A stretch of DNA of 64,000 nt from Solenopsis invicta (taxonomy: Eukaryota; Arthropoda; Insecta; Hymenoptera; Formicidae): positions 25,686,501-25,750,500 of the forward strand of contig NC_052665.1 of the NCBI RefSeq assembly GCF_016802725.1. The letters are read 5' to 3'. The translations under genes were made by a program, and so were the position numbers. Under the pieces are notes generated by a model. That model worked only from the letters and a program-made list of their open reading frames with translations, was not told the origin of the DNA and searched no databases. Positions within the stretch are counted from its first letter, which is position 1; each line of letters starts with the position of its first letter. This document shows, in pieces, positions 41,978 through 53,432 of the stretch.

Positions 41978-42995
41978 CATACATATATACACATTAACTC
42001 TTGAGAACTGTCAAAACGCAATTTCCGCGATGACAGTAGCTCACGAAGTAAAAACAGCGGGAAAACCAAAAAGCACAAAAAAGTCTCAATAATAAACTTT
42101 GACAGATAAGAGTATCGATTTAACATGCACGTTTTCAGATAAGACAATATAAGATATATAGCGCATGTAGATGATGCAGTAAAAATGTTGCAATGTATAA
42201 TCAGTTTTATTATTGAATGCTGTCCCATGCAAAAATCTATTAGGATATTGGAAATAAATTATTTGAAATTCTGGAAATAATATCAATGACTTTTCAGAAT
42301 TTTAAATACTATTTTGGCATCCTAATAAGTTTTTGTATGACAAAGTGTTTAATAATGTAATAAACTGATATATAAATGTTATATAATTAAATAACAGTTA
42401 TATAACAAAATTAGAAACAGCGTTAATCATAGCTATGTAATATATTTATAACATATTTGAAACATTTATATAATATAAATACAACAAACTGAAAATATTT
42501 AGTAATAATAATATAACTATTATATAACAATTCATAAAATATATATAAGAAATATGATATAACTGTTACGTAATGGTTATTTTCCTTATGAGTGAGAAAT
42601 TACAACTAACATGGACATTACATGTAATGCACATGTTATATTGCGTGTTATTTCCGATTTTATTCTATTAACATTGCTGTTATGCAATTTTGTTTGCTGC
42701 CCTCAGTTTATTACGTCGAAATGACAGGTTTTCTATCCTGTACTTGTAAAATTGTCAACTTTAACGATTGATATCTTGGTTTGCGGAGCGACACTTTTTG
42801 CCAAATTCTTTCATTTTGTGCAAAAACGGGTCAAATGAATCTAATTTTATCATATTCAAAGATAAAGGAAAATGTTCTAAATAATTACCTTGGTCTGTTT
42901 TTTATTTTAGTTTTTTATTGTATTAGCATTCTATTCACAGAATGTCAGCAAGAAAAAGCTTACTGTGGCAGTATTTTATAGAAAATAACCCAGAA
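41978..42995. other. AT-rich sequence with GTTATATAAC-type palindromes
   Basis: No gene. Around 42350-42560 words such as TTATATAAC and AACGTTATAT recur, again short palindromes. A 66-codon frame at 42781-42981 has no recognisable motif. Confidence 0.5.
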
Positions 42996-43190
42996 AACAT
43001 TTTGCGTGTGAACGTCCAGCAAATCACGCGCAAAAGGGATTCTTACAACGCAAGCAAAACCTTATCCAACTGTGTCGTCATAGCGCTATCAAAACACTAG
43101 CACACTTTGTGCGCAATTTCAATAAGCGATATGCACGCAAAACGCTAGCACACTTTGCGTGCGATCTCAACAAGCGATATCCTGCCAAAA
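42996..43190. repeat. Cluster of TTGCGCGCAA/GCGATATC words
   Basis: Two ~65 bp units (AACACTAGCACACTTTGTGC and AACGCTAGCACACTTTGCGT, each followed by AAGCGATAT), with further GCGCAAA words at 43730-43810 on the other side of an R500 copy. Confidence 0.55.
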
Positions 43191-43194
43191 ATGT

Positions 43195-43735
43195 GCTATT
43201 AAAACCGATTTAAAAAAAGGTAATCGGAATCGATCGGGATTTCTGCACCAAAAATACGGTATTAAGACCAATTGAAAAATAAGATCCGAACCCAGATAGA
43301 TTTATTAAAACAGAATACATTAATGTAATAAATGTTTAGTTTACAAAAAAAATATTTCTTGTATTCTTTTCGTTAAAAAGATTTAAAAAAAGATTAAATT
43401 TGAATTAAACATTTAATTTGTGTACAATATTAAATAACAATACAAATTGTTATTATATGTAAAAATATAAAATTTTATGTGGAACAGCGTTTCACACACA
43501 CGCCATGTTTGAAAAGAATGAGAGCGAGTATTCGTCTCAAGGTTACAAAAAGTAGTTCCTAAAAGTGTTACTAAAGTATGAGCTGACGAGTCGGCGGCGG
43601 TGGCGCCTAGATATAACGCCTATGGCCGCACTCAACTCACGAGAAAATCTCCTGCGGCGTGACCGCCTAGCGGTGGCGTTAGCACTCGCTTGTTAAATCC
43701 ATTTTAATCTGAAATTACAGAATTTCAACTTGCGG
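43195..43735 (+). repeat. R500 repeat, copy 3
   Basis: Matches 15430-15965 from CCGATTTAAAAAAAGGTAAT to GCACTCGCTTGTTAAATCC. It sits inside the GCGCGC-type palindrome cluster. Confidence 0.75.
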
Positions 43736-43815
43736 ACAAAACTCACGCAAACCGCGTACACAGTTTACATGCATAAGACGCGCAAACTTTGCGCGCAAAA
43801 AATATTATCTGGGAA

Positions 43816-44036
43816 AAATAGTGGTACTTGTAAAAGTTGTTTGAAAGATGTTCAAATACGACTAGTTATTTGAAAGAAAATACGACTAATCTTAAGAAGC
43901 ATCTACAAAGGAAGCACTCAGATATTTATATACAAGATATGAAACGGTTACAATCTTCTCAACAGGATTCTGGTGAATCAGAGCATGATTCTTCCGAATC
44001 AGAGCATGATAGCATTAGCATCCCGCACAGCACATA
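43816..44036 (+). pseudogene. hAT transposase exon 1: BED finger, frameshifted
   Basis: CKSCLKDVQ in one frame and TTNLKKHLQRKHSDIY in the next make one BED-type finger (C-X2-C ... H-X4-H) with an indel between. A serine/acidic tail (QDSGESEHDSSESEHDS) follows. BED fingers bind DNA at hAT element ends. The transposase body is at 55.7-57.6 kb, separated by the insertions listed below. Confidence 0.7.
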
Positions 44037-44278
44037 ATATTGCAACAATATTACAATAATATTAAGATATTGCAGTAATATTATAGCGATATTGTAATAT
44101 TGCAGTGATATTGCAGAAATATTAAAACTCGGTATACCACATTGTAATATTGCTATGACATTGTAGCAATATTGCAATATGATATTTCACATTGCAATAT
44201 TGCAGTGATATTGCAGAAATATTAGAATGCAATATACCGCATTGTAGCATTGCTATAACATTGCAGCAATATAACAAT
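44037..44278. repeat. GCAATATTGC palindromic satellite, block 1
   Basis: Irregular tandem copies of ATTGCAATATTGCAGTGATA-like text with AATATT cores. It continues at 45571-45716 and 55095-55565, so later insertions split it. It lies in what would be an intron of the hAT gene. Confidence 0.75.
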
Positions 44279-45566
44279 TGTAACGCTTGTGGTTTTCGTG
44301 CGGTTCTGGTAGGTGTCAGGATACGGTTGCGGATAAGCTCGCCGGATTGGTCGGGTTCGGTATAATAATCGCACTCGGTATTTAGTTCACAAAAATACTA
44401 GATCTTTATTTGGATGATGATGTTTACAAGTAGCCTCATTAGCTGATTGTGTCTAACGCCTCGTGACAAGTGTACCCAGCCTTAGCGGGGGTGCGATTGG
44501 CTCGCGCTGGTCGCGGCGACCAATTGCCGCTGCGCGGTCGGAATTGCGAGCGGTGGTAACGATAAGCGCGCGGTGACGCGTGGGCTAACGAGCGCGCTAG
44601 TCGAGAGCCAAGACTGAAGTTCGAAACAAGAATTTTTAATAACCGCGAGAGTACGGATGAACCGGTACAGTGTCACAAGATAATTCTAACTTAAACAGAG
44701 ACATAATAAGAACTGAAATACTAGAACTACGAAATCATAAGAATACAGATAACTCTAACTTAAATTAAATCGCGTGGTTTGAAACGGACTCGGTGTCCGG
44801 GGAGATCGGGGAGCCGCGGAACGCGGGATCGGAGCGACGGCGACGATTCCGCGTCTCGCCCGAGCCGCCTCGTGCAAAGAGAGGCGAAGTTCTCGTCAGG
44901 ACGCGGATGCCCTGACGAGGCTTTAGGTTACGAGAGACTCTTCCCTGAGGGAGAGGACGGATGGGATTGGCTAGGGATACCCAGCCTGCGGACTCGACGA
45001 GGATGCTCATCGTGGGCGGTGATTCGCCGAGGATACTCGGCTACGGAACACGGCAAGGATGCTCGCCGTGATTGGCTGTGTACGGTATTCGGTATGACAG
45101 GATTAGCCGAGGATACTCGGCTACGGAACACGGCGAGGATGCTCGCGGTGATTGGCTGTGTACGGTATTCGGTATGGCAGGATTAGCCGAGGATACTCGG
45201 CTAGCCGGAACGACGAGGATGCTCGTCGAGGGTAGTCAGGATGAGGCGAGTATTCTCGTCCTCTTGGGAGTCGGAGTGCGGTCGAGGATACTCGACCTGT
45301 CGGATTCGGCGGACCGGGAAGATCTGTCTCGGCGTTCCCACTGCCGGCTTATATATCCGAACGCACGGTTGGGCGGACCAATCCGTGCGTTCGGTCGGCT
45401 GGCCCGGAGTGGGAGCGTTGCCGAACGCCACGGGCGGCGCGCGTGCTGCCGCGTGATCGCGACGGCAGGTTAGTTCGGTGCGCGCACGTGGCGTTCTGCC
45501 GGTGTATTGCTCGGGTGGACGGAGTGGAGTGGCCGTGCGCGCGAGGTGGAGGGGCGTTTTGTTACA
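44279..45566 (-). mobile_element. Solo LTR with leader hairpins, minus orientation (LTR-45)
   Basis: 1288 bp, TGTAACGCTTGTGG ... GGCGTTTTGTTACA, exact duplication CAAT (44275-44278, 45567-45570). Minus-strand TATATAA at 45349-45356; hairpins such as GCCGAGGATACTCGGC and GTCGAGGATACTCGAC fill 45000-45300. An 80 bp tandem duplication lies at about 45040-45200. Related to the LTRs at 11894, 45721 and 46916. Confidence 0.9.
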
Positions 45567-45570
45567 CAAT

Positions 45571-45716
45571 ATGATGTATCATATTACAATATTTCAGTGA
45601 TATTGCAGAAATATTGGAATGCGGTATATTGTATTATAATATTGTTATGACATTGCAGCAATATTGCAATATGATATACTAGATAGCATACAATATTTAT
45701 GATAAATATTAATAAA
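45571..45716. repeat. GCAATATTGC satellite, block 2
   Basis: Continuation of block 1 after LTR-45; ends at the target site TATT of the next LTR. Confidence 0.75.
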
Positions 45717-45835
45717 TATTTGTAACGTTATACCCCTCCACCGCACCGCCATTCTAGTCCAAGCACCAGACCCCACCGTACGTAAACCCAGCACGTGCGT
45801 GCGCTTGGCTAACCTTACTGCAACCATGTGCCACC

Positions 45836-46280
45836 CTTAGAACATATAGACATGGAAGAAGAATGCCTATTGTTCTCGAGAGAAAAATATGTCCAGAGGA
45901 AGTAAGAAAAATAATTATAGTTACCTCTCTCTCTTGTGAGTAACTGCTCAACAGTGCACATGTGTAGCTTACGTTTGCTTGGCCGGTTTTATCTATGAAA
46001 ATAGGTTAGGATTCTTTAAGGTTCCAAAGTTATTAAACGTACTCTTTCGCGAACTGTCAAAAGTTAAACAGTGGGCTTATATTGCATTTTATGTGGTAAA
46101 AAAGACAAAAATGTCTACATATATCTACATCTACAGATACGATGCTTGTATGCGTCAAATTGGCGCGCATGCGCATTTTTGAGCAGTTACTCACAAGAGA
46201 GAGGCAACTATGATTTTTTTCTCACTTCTTCCGGACACATTTTAGTCTGCTATTGTGCTTCCATGTCTATATGTTCTAAG
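45836..46280. mobile_element. hAT-type MITE, 8 bp duplication GTGCCACC
   Basis: 445 bp, ends CTTAGAACATATAGACATGG and complement, flanked exactly by GTGCCACC (45828-45835, 46281-46288). Subterminal CTTGTGAGTAACTGCTCAA is also inverted near the right end. Truncated copy at 1352-1624. Confidence 0.9.
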
Positions 46281-46811
46281 GTGCCACCACGCGCGCCCGA
46301 TGCGCCACGCGCCGCGTTCGGCAAGCGTTCCCACTCCGACTGGCCCGGGCGCGTGCGCTGATTGGTGCGTCCAACAACGCGGACCGATATATAAGTGGCT
46401 GCCCCGGCAGTGGGCAGCCGAAGTGAGATTGTTCCGAACAACCGATCTCACGCCCGATCCTCTCCAGCGCCGGGTATACTCGACGCTTCCTCGCTCGGGC
46501 ATTCTCGAGCACCTCCTGGGGAACGGGTATTCTCGTTCCAGTCACCTTACGACGGTCATTACCCGTGGCCGGGTATGCTCGGTTAATCCGAACCGCCTTC
46601 CGCGACGGACATTCTCGTCGTGCCGATGGCCGGGTATTCTCGGCCAATCGGAACCGTCCGTCCGCTCCCGGGTATTCTCGGGACCAACATACCGACGCTG
46701 TTTCTTGTGTCCGGCCCACCAATAAACCGTACCTCACGGGGTGTCCACTCCCGCAGGATAAGACCACGCCAGTCTCCACCGTCGGCTACCGTCACGTAGC
46801 CAGAACCATGA

Positions 46812-48876
46812 TGTAAGAATACTAGGTGTATCGTTCCCGTGGATGCGCAGTATTCTGTAGAATTGGCCAATCAGAATGGATCACAAATGTTAAAAAGCAA
46901 TATGGCTATTAACAGTGTAACGTTACGTCCCTCCGCCGCGCCATCACTCCGGTTCAAACGCCGAACGCAACGCGTAAGACCGAGCACGTGCACGCGCTCA
47001 GCTAAGTTTGACGCGATCACGCGCTACCATACGTGCCGCGCGCCGCGTTCGGCAAGCGTTCCTACTCCGGCCGGCCTAACCGCGCGCGCTGATTGATACT
47101 TGCGACCGCGCGGACCGCTATATAAGCCGGCAGCGGGCAGCCGAGATCAGATCGCTCCGAGCCACCGATCTCGAACCTACTCCGCTCCTGCGCCGGATAT
47201 TCTCGACGCTCCTTAGCTTGGGCATTCTCAAGCACTTCCTCGGGAACGGGCATTCTCGTTCTAATTTTCTCGCGACGGGCATACTCGTCGGTCCTAACGG
47301 CTGGGAATACTCGGCCGATCTCATCCTCCGTCCGCGACGGGAATACTCGTCGTTTCCGCGGCTGGGTATTCTCGGCCAATAGGAACCGTCCGTCCCGCAA
47401 TTCCGTTCTCGGGGATTCTCGAGACCAGCATCATCGTTGGGAATGCTCGACGCCGTCCTCCGGCTCATTCCGCAAACCTGTTCCCTACGGGGTGACAACA
47501 CTCCGCAGGGAGAGACCGCTTAGGTCTCTACCGTCGACCGCTCTCGCGTATCGCGGAACTGTCCGCTGCACCGCGCACTGCCGATTCCGCGATCGCGACC
47601 GTCCGTCGTGCGGGCCAATCACGGCCCGTTTAACCGTAAGTTAAGTTAGCCGCTTCACGGCAACTCCGATCATTGTTTCCGAGCGCCTGGCGCATAATGC
47701 CTGTCCGTCTGTTGCTATAACTATCCGAGTCCGTTCTTTAATATTAAGTGACACCGCGAATTATATATTCTTGTCCGCGGAACCGATGATTGTTTAACCG
47801 AGCAACCCCGATTGCTACCTCCGAGCGCATAGCGCATAACACGTGTTCGTCTGTTTCCAGAGTTTCTAAAATCCGTTTCTTCTAAGTGTTTAGATATTAA
47901 GTACGCCGCGAATAAATTGTGTCTGTTTCTTTTAGTTTCACGCGGGTCCGACTATTGTGCAACCAAGCACTCCGGTGCCGGATTCATACGCGTGTATTTC
48001 AGTATTATCCAATAACGACATCGGGACTGTATGATTATTTTGTATTAAACCAACGTCTCAAAATATATTTAAACTATTTCGTTTCCACTACCAAACCACG
48101 GCGTTATCATTTGACACGAACCCGGACATCCGGCGAGCACATCCGAGCAACCGATCCTGAACCTAAATCCCGTAACCGACACCGAGAAACTACCAGCGTT
48201 ACAACAGTCGTGGCGGTTATGGCTAATTCAAGTTTCATAATTAAGAATTAAAATTTAGTATCCTTTTTTGTAAAAGAAAGTTGCCACAAAGCATTTTTAT
48301 TATTCTTACGTCAAGAATTATGAAAGTCGCACAAAGTCGTGTATATAAAAAACAAGTCAAATTTTTTAGATTCCGCAAAAAATCTGACATTTGTAAGCAA
48401 TGGCTTGAAGCTTGCCAAAGAAATGAAACAAATACAAAAAATAATAACTAATAAAAGACTACATACAAAATTGATATTATTTAATGTTTCTATAAAATTA
48501 CTTTCCTTTACCTTAGCGAAATTATAAAATGAATATTTTTTAAATTTAATTAAAATTTTTTTTTATACGGAACAGTAAATTAAAATGCTTCTTTTTAAGT
48601 GCCACAGTATGATTTTTTATTTTCTTCTGTATTATTTAATTATAATGCATTGCAAAAACTAATTTAAATATAAGTTCTATGAACGCTCGTATTGTTGCTA
48701 ACGCAAAATATAAAAAGAAGAACAGCCAATTTATAAAAACTAATTTATTTAAAAAAATTTTTTATTGGTACACAAGACTTAATGTTAAATTTTGCGGTTA
48801 CATTTGTGATCAATTTTGATTGGCTATTCCATCTACGGCAGCCATTATACGCAACGATACACCTAGTATTCTTACA
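46812..48876 (+). mobile_element. Decayed THAP-type DNA transposon, split by LTR-B
   Basis: Ends TGTAAGAATACTAGGTGTAT and its complement (to 48876). CCATGA/CCATGG flank it, a possible short target duplication. Inside, after LTR-B, a frame near 48300-48440 reads SRVYKKQVKFFRFRKKSDIC then KQWLEACQRN, the second half of a THAP zinc finger; stops follow soon. THAP fingers are found in P-element-like transposases, so that is the likely origin. Confidence 0.65.
46916..48203 (+). mobile_element. Solo LTR-B with leader hairpins
   Basis: 1288 bp, TGTAACGTTACGTCCC ... CTACCAGCGTTACA, exact duplication ACAG (46912-46915, 48204-48207). TATATAA at 47119-47125, followed by nine hairpins at 47195-47450. 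Its first 100 bp resemble LTR-A, and both share GGGCCAATCACGGCCCG in the 3' half. Confidence 0.9.
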
Positions 48877-48888
48877 CCATGGCCAGAA

Positions 48889-49146
48889 TAGAGTCCCTAG
48901 AAGTAGAGAGTCTGGACATCTGCCCCTAAAATGTCGGTGATGAATATGTCAGTGTATGTACGTGAGCTTTATGTGTGTGTATGTTTATCATTGTGTGCAC
49001 TTGAACGTGTTATATGCTGTTATCGCATTGGCTAAAGAGGATTAAACAGGAATCCGTATTGGTGCTGCCATTTTAGGTGCACAATCACGTGCATCGAATC
49101 GCGTGGAACCCCGAGATGTCTAGACTCTCTACTTCTAGGGAATCTA
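48889..49146. mobile_element. MITE-49, 8 bp duplication GGCCAGAA
   Basis: 258 bp, ends TAGAGTCCCTAGAAGTAGAG and complement, flanked by GGCCAGAA (48881-48888) and GGTCAGAA (49147-49154). An 8 bp duplication suggests hAT. It is the uninterrupted version of the copy at 59994-60641. Confidence 0.85.
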
Positions 49147-49717
49147 GGTCAGAACCGTCCGCCGCGCCGAGCACCGTCGATCCCGCGATTGTGACCGGCC
49201 GGCACACGGGCCAATCACGGCCCGTTTAACCGTTCAGAGAGTTCGCCACCTCACGGCAACTTCGATTACCGCCACCGAGTATATTGTAATTAATACAAGT
49301 CCGTCCGTTTTCCGTTACAATAAGAATCCATTTGTATTATCCGTGCATCCGAGACTGTTTATTACTCTGCGTTACTCGTGTATCCAAGTCCGTTACCTTT
49401 TGCGTGTAATATTCGCGCGCATCGGTTTATCTTTTGAGTTCTGTGTTAATTCACAACATTAGATCACACGTTTAACTGGTTCTCGTTACTTTGTATTAAA
49501 AACAGATACCTCCCCGCTTTGTATATTGTTCATACCGATTTAATTGTTTGGTTACGAGATTTATTTTCTATATAAATGAATTATCTTAAGAATATATTTG
49601 CACTTTATATTTTTATACCGAATCACGAACGTTATCATTTCGCAAACCCTGGCATCCGGTGAGCACATCCGAGCAATCTATCCCAATATCCCCGCACTGA
49701 AAAGTACCCGCGTTACA

Positions 49718-50134
49718 TATTTATTATAAATATTTTTCATAAATGTTATGAAAATATTTTATACATATTTTATGTACATGACAAAAATAATTATAAAACT
49801 CTTTATCCAAAATGTTATTAAAATATTTATAAAATATTTTCTAAAATATTTCAGAAAATACTTATGATAAATAAAAAATAAACATTTAGAATAATAATTT
49901 ATAATTTTTCTAAATATTTTTCTAAATATTTTCTATTTTCTAAAATATTTATGCTAAATAAAAAATAAATATTTACTATTTGTATAAAATATTTTATAAA
50001 ATATTTCAAAAAATACTTATGATAAATAAAAAATAAACATTTAGAGTAATAATTTATAATTTTTTTAATTATTGCATTATGTTAACATATATTTTCTAGT
50101 TGCATTTTTATTTAAACAAATAACGTGTATTGAC
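49718..50134. other. AT-rich sequence with AAATATTT palindromes
   Basis: No gene. ATAAATATTTT, AAAATATTTT words recur. The last part (49980-50118) resembles 2190-2310. AACGTGTATTGAC at 50122-50134 is the left target duplication of the R1 element. Confidence 0.6.
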
Positions 50135-50558
50135 TTTTTTTTTGTTTTTTTTTTTGTTTACGGAGAGGAAATGCGTTACCGCATACCCCAGGCCACGGGG
50201 GAGGCCTGGTGGTTATGTGGGGCTCTTCCCCGCCGACGACGTGTCGGCGGGGACATACCCACTAAAACCTCTCCGGGTGTCCTGCTCTGGTCCATGACTG
50301 GGGGGCTCCGGGAACGCGTGCAGCATACTTCCGGAGCCCCCCGGACCCAGTCGGCCATAGGCCGATTCGTCACGCCGGGTGCACCCTAACGTGGGCGCAC
50401 CCGGCAGGGCTGGGCCTGATCTGCCCTAGGTCGGGAGAGGGGGACACCAACCCCCCCCGCCTCTTCCCCTGATCATTTGGGGGTAAAGCCCGGGGTGTCC
50501 GGCCTCCGCCCTAGCCCCGGGCCTCTTCGCGCGCCGCGCTGGCGGCGGCGCGGTCCAC

Positions 50559-52057
50559 CTAACTGCACTGGGGGGGAGGGAGGGAGAAACTTCCCTCGCC
50601 CCCTTCCCCGGCGAGGCAGAGGGGGGTACGGCTCCGCGTTACATCGCAGAGTCGTCCCCCCGGACCGTCAGGTCGGGTCTGCCTCGCCGGGTTCTCCATT
50701 GTATCGAGGGGCCCCCCTCCACGCCCGGCTGCGCGTCCCGAAAGCGGGGCCGGCAGCCGCAGGGGAGGAGGGTCGCCCCTCACAGTGTTTGCGCCGTCGC
50801 TCTCCTCCTCCTCCCTAATTGTGGGAAGGGAGGGGGCGACGGCAGCTGATCGCCCGCACCCCCGCCGCCTTTTGGCTGACGGGCCACTGCGGCCCGAAGG
50901 GCGGGGGGCGGGCCTTCTTCTTCTTCGAAGCGACCGGGGGGGGAGCCAAGGTGGGTCATGGCCCCCGTCCCCGCCGCCCCTGTCGTCGTTGTTGTCGCCG
51001 GGGGGCATGCGTCCCCCCGGCCTCCTCTCTCTGATGGTCTCGGCCTCCTCCTTCTGCCGCATAACTTGCTCGCAGAAGGAGGAGACCGCGACCCAGGCGC
51101 TCTCCCTGCGGACCATCTGGCTAATGATGGCCCGCAGGGAGAGGTCGTCTCCAACTTCTCTTCTAAGGACTCCGCGCAGCTCATCCCACGCTGGACAGTG
51201 TTCCAGCGTGTGCTGCGCGGAGTCCCTGTCGGCCTCGCAGTGGTGGCACTGCGGCGTCGGCTCCTTCCTTATCCTGCACAGGTACTCACCGAAGCAGCCA
51301 TGCCTGGTGAGCACCTGTGTCGTCCAGTAGGACAAGCCGCTCCAGGGGCGGCCCACCCATTCGTCCAAGTGGGGTAGGACGGCCTCCAATATCCGAGATC
51401 CCACCGCCGGCGGGTCATTGGCGAGACTCTCCCGCCAAGACCTCATGGCCCGCCGGCGAGCCCTTTCTCGCAGTAGCGCGGCGACCCTGGGGGTAACCAC
51501 TCCAGGCGGACGGCCTTCACCCTGGCATATGACCATGCCAGGGCGTCGGCCGTGAATTCCGCGGGGGGGAGTCCCGCCAGTACTAAGGTCGCCGCGCTAG
51601 GGGCGGTGCGACAAGCGCGTACGATTCTCCGCGCCAGCCGCCGCTGCACGGCGTGCAGCACATCCCTTATGCAGCGGCTGGCCAACGCCTCGTGAAACCA
51701 GACCGGGGCCCCGTACAGGGCCCCGGCCATGGCCGCGTAGACGTATGCGCGCCTCGCACCTACTCCCGGACCTCGGAGGTTGGGCATCAACCCTAGGAGG
51801 GCGTCCGTCATTCTGCCCAATCGCTGGGCCAATTTGTCGAAGTGCTCGACAAAGGCCCAGCGACCGTCCAGTTGCAACCCCAGGTATTTGAGGGTTGCCC
51901 CCACTCGGACCCGGGTGTTGTCCACCCGGACGAAGGCCCGGGGCGGTACCCGGGAAGAGCCATTATGGAAAAAGATGGCTTCCGTTTTCTCCGGGGCCAC
52001 CCTCAAGCCCAGGCTCTTGATGGAGCCGACGACGCAGTTCACTGCCCAATTGCCCAT
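50559..52057 (-). pseudogene. R1 ORF2, thumb and C-terminal zinc finger
   Basis: 51443-52057 continues after YADD with KSLGLRVAPEKTEAIFF and GATLKYLGLQLD. Another frame from 51536 holds the CCHC finger CHHCEADRDSAQHTLEHCPAW typical of R1/waldo-type elements. The following text to 50559 is low-complexity R/G/P-rich and merges into the 3' UTR. Confidence 0.85.
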
Positions 52058-53432
52058 GGCAATCGCCCACCCAGGAGGCTCCCCGGGCTACCACGAACGT
52101 GTCGTCCGCGTAACCAACGTGGCAGCCAGGAGGGAGGGCCACACGGAGCACTTTGTCGTATGCGGCGTTCCATAGCAGGGGGCCCAGCACGGACCCCTGC
52201 GGAACGCCGCACGACATGTCCCTCCGCTGCTGGAGTCCGGTTTTATCCCGGAACTCCAGCACCCTGTCCCGGAAGTAGTCCCGAACGATGGCGACGAGGT
52301 AGGGCGGCAGGCGAAAGTGTTCGCTAAGCGCCGCCACTACCTCGCCCCACGGTATACTATTGAAGGCGTTGGCGATATCCAAGGATACCGCCAACGCCAC
52401 CTTCCCGTCCCCCGTGATGGACTCCGAGAGGGATCGGACCTGTCGTATAGCATCGACGGTCGATCTCGCCTCTCGGAATCCATATTGTCCGGGGGACAAT
52501 TCGGGACCGTACCGGGACATATGCCGGATGATGCGGTTGGCGATGATTCGCTCGAAAATCTTACCCGCATCATCCAGCATACAAAGGGGCCTGTATGCGG
52601 AGGGACTCTCCGCTGGCTTGCCCTCCTTTTTGAGGAGGACAAGCCGGGCCCTCTTCCACCTCCTGGGGAATGTTCTTTCACGGAGGCACTTCGTGTACGT
52701 GACACGAAGTGCCTCCCCTATTATCGAAGACGCCCGGGCCCAGACCTTGGCGTATATTCCGTTCGGCCCGGGCGCCTTCGTCTTTCTGCCATTTATACGG
52801 GCGAAAGCCGCGACCATCTCGTGTCTGGACACCTCCAGTTTCTCGGTCCATCCCGGGGGAGGGCCGGTCTTCTCCGGTATGTCCCTCCCCCTGGTGGGGT
52901 ATAGGGTGTTCACCACCGTTCCGAGGAACTGGGGGTCCAGCGTCTCCGAGACTGGAGGCGCCCACGGGCGGAGCCTTTTCCTCACAATTTTGTAAGGTCT
53001 CCCTCATGGGTCGCGATCCAGCTCGGAGAGGAGTTCCTTCCAGGCCGCAGCCTTTGCCCGCGCGATGGCGGTCCTCAGGGCCTTCCTGGCTTCCCTGAGG
53101 ATCGCCTCTGCGTTTGTCAGCTCTTCCTCCATGCTCCGCCGCTTGGCGCGTGTGTGTGTCCGCCTGGCGGCCACGGTACCTCGCCTCAGTTCGGCGAGCT
53201 CCGCGGACCACCAATAGGCGGCACGGCGCGCCATCGGTCTGCTGCGGGGCATGGAGGCGTCGCATGCGCGCGACATAGCTTCACAGATGCGCTCCGCCTC
53301 CTCCTCGGCTCCGAGGTCAGCCCCTCCCTCCGGCCAAGTGGAGGCAAGGAGACTGACCTCGAGGGCTTCGGGGTCGAGTTTCCTCAAGACCCATCGATTC
53401 CTGTCCCGGGTGCGACGGCGTTGCTCACGCAC
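51963..53432 (-). pseudogene. R1 ORF2, linker and reverse transcriptase
   Basis: A frame from 53432 (RNRWVLRKLDPEAL) leads to a TGA at 53004, likely from TGG, and then to the RT: KAPGPNGIYAKVW, RLVLLKKEGKPAESPSAYRP, LDDAGKIFERIIANR, VSLDIANAFNSIPW and the catalytic YADDTFVVA. The frame slips after the RT palm near 52050. Confidence 0.9.

Larger units (their letters stand above)
45721..49717 (+). mobile_element. Solo LTR-A with three nested insertions
   Basis: Outer ends TGTAACGTTATACCCC and GTACCCGCGTTACA with exact duplication TATT (45717-45720, 49718-49721). LTR-A itself is 45721-45835, 46281-46811 and about 49155-49717; the rest are a hAT MITE, a THAP element with LTR-B inside, and another MITE. 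TATATAA at 46388-46394 in plus orientation, with seven leader hairpins at 46455-46690. Confidence 0.85.

Noticed and set aside
46276..47501. Long minus-strand frames over the LTR-A/B hairpin arrays
   Set aside because: Their repeated NTRP/EYPG-like text is simply translated hairpin units; frames change between units.
48339..48527. 62-codon frame in the THAP element as a gene
   Set aside because: The THAP motif is in another frame; this frame is an overlapping artefact.
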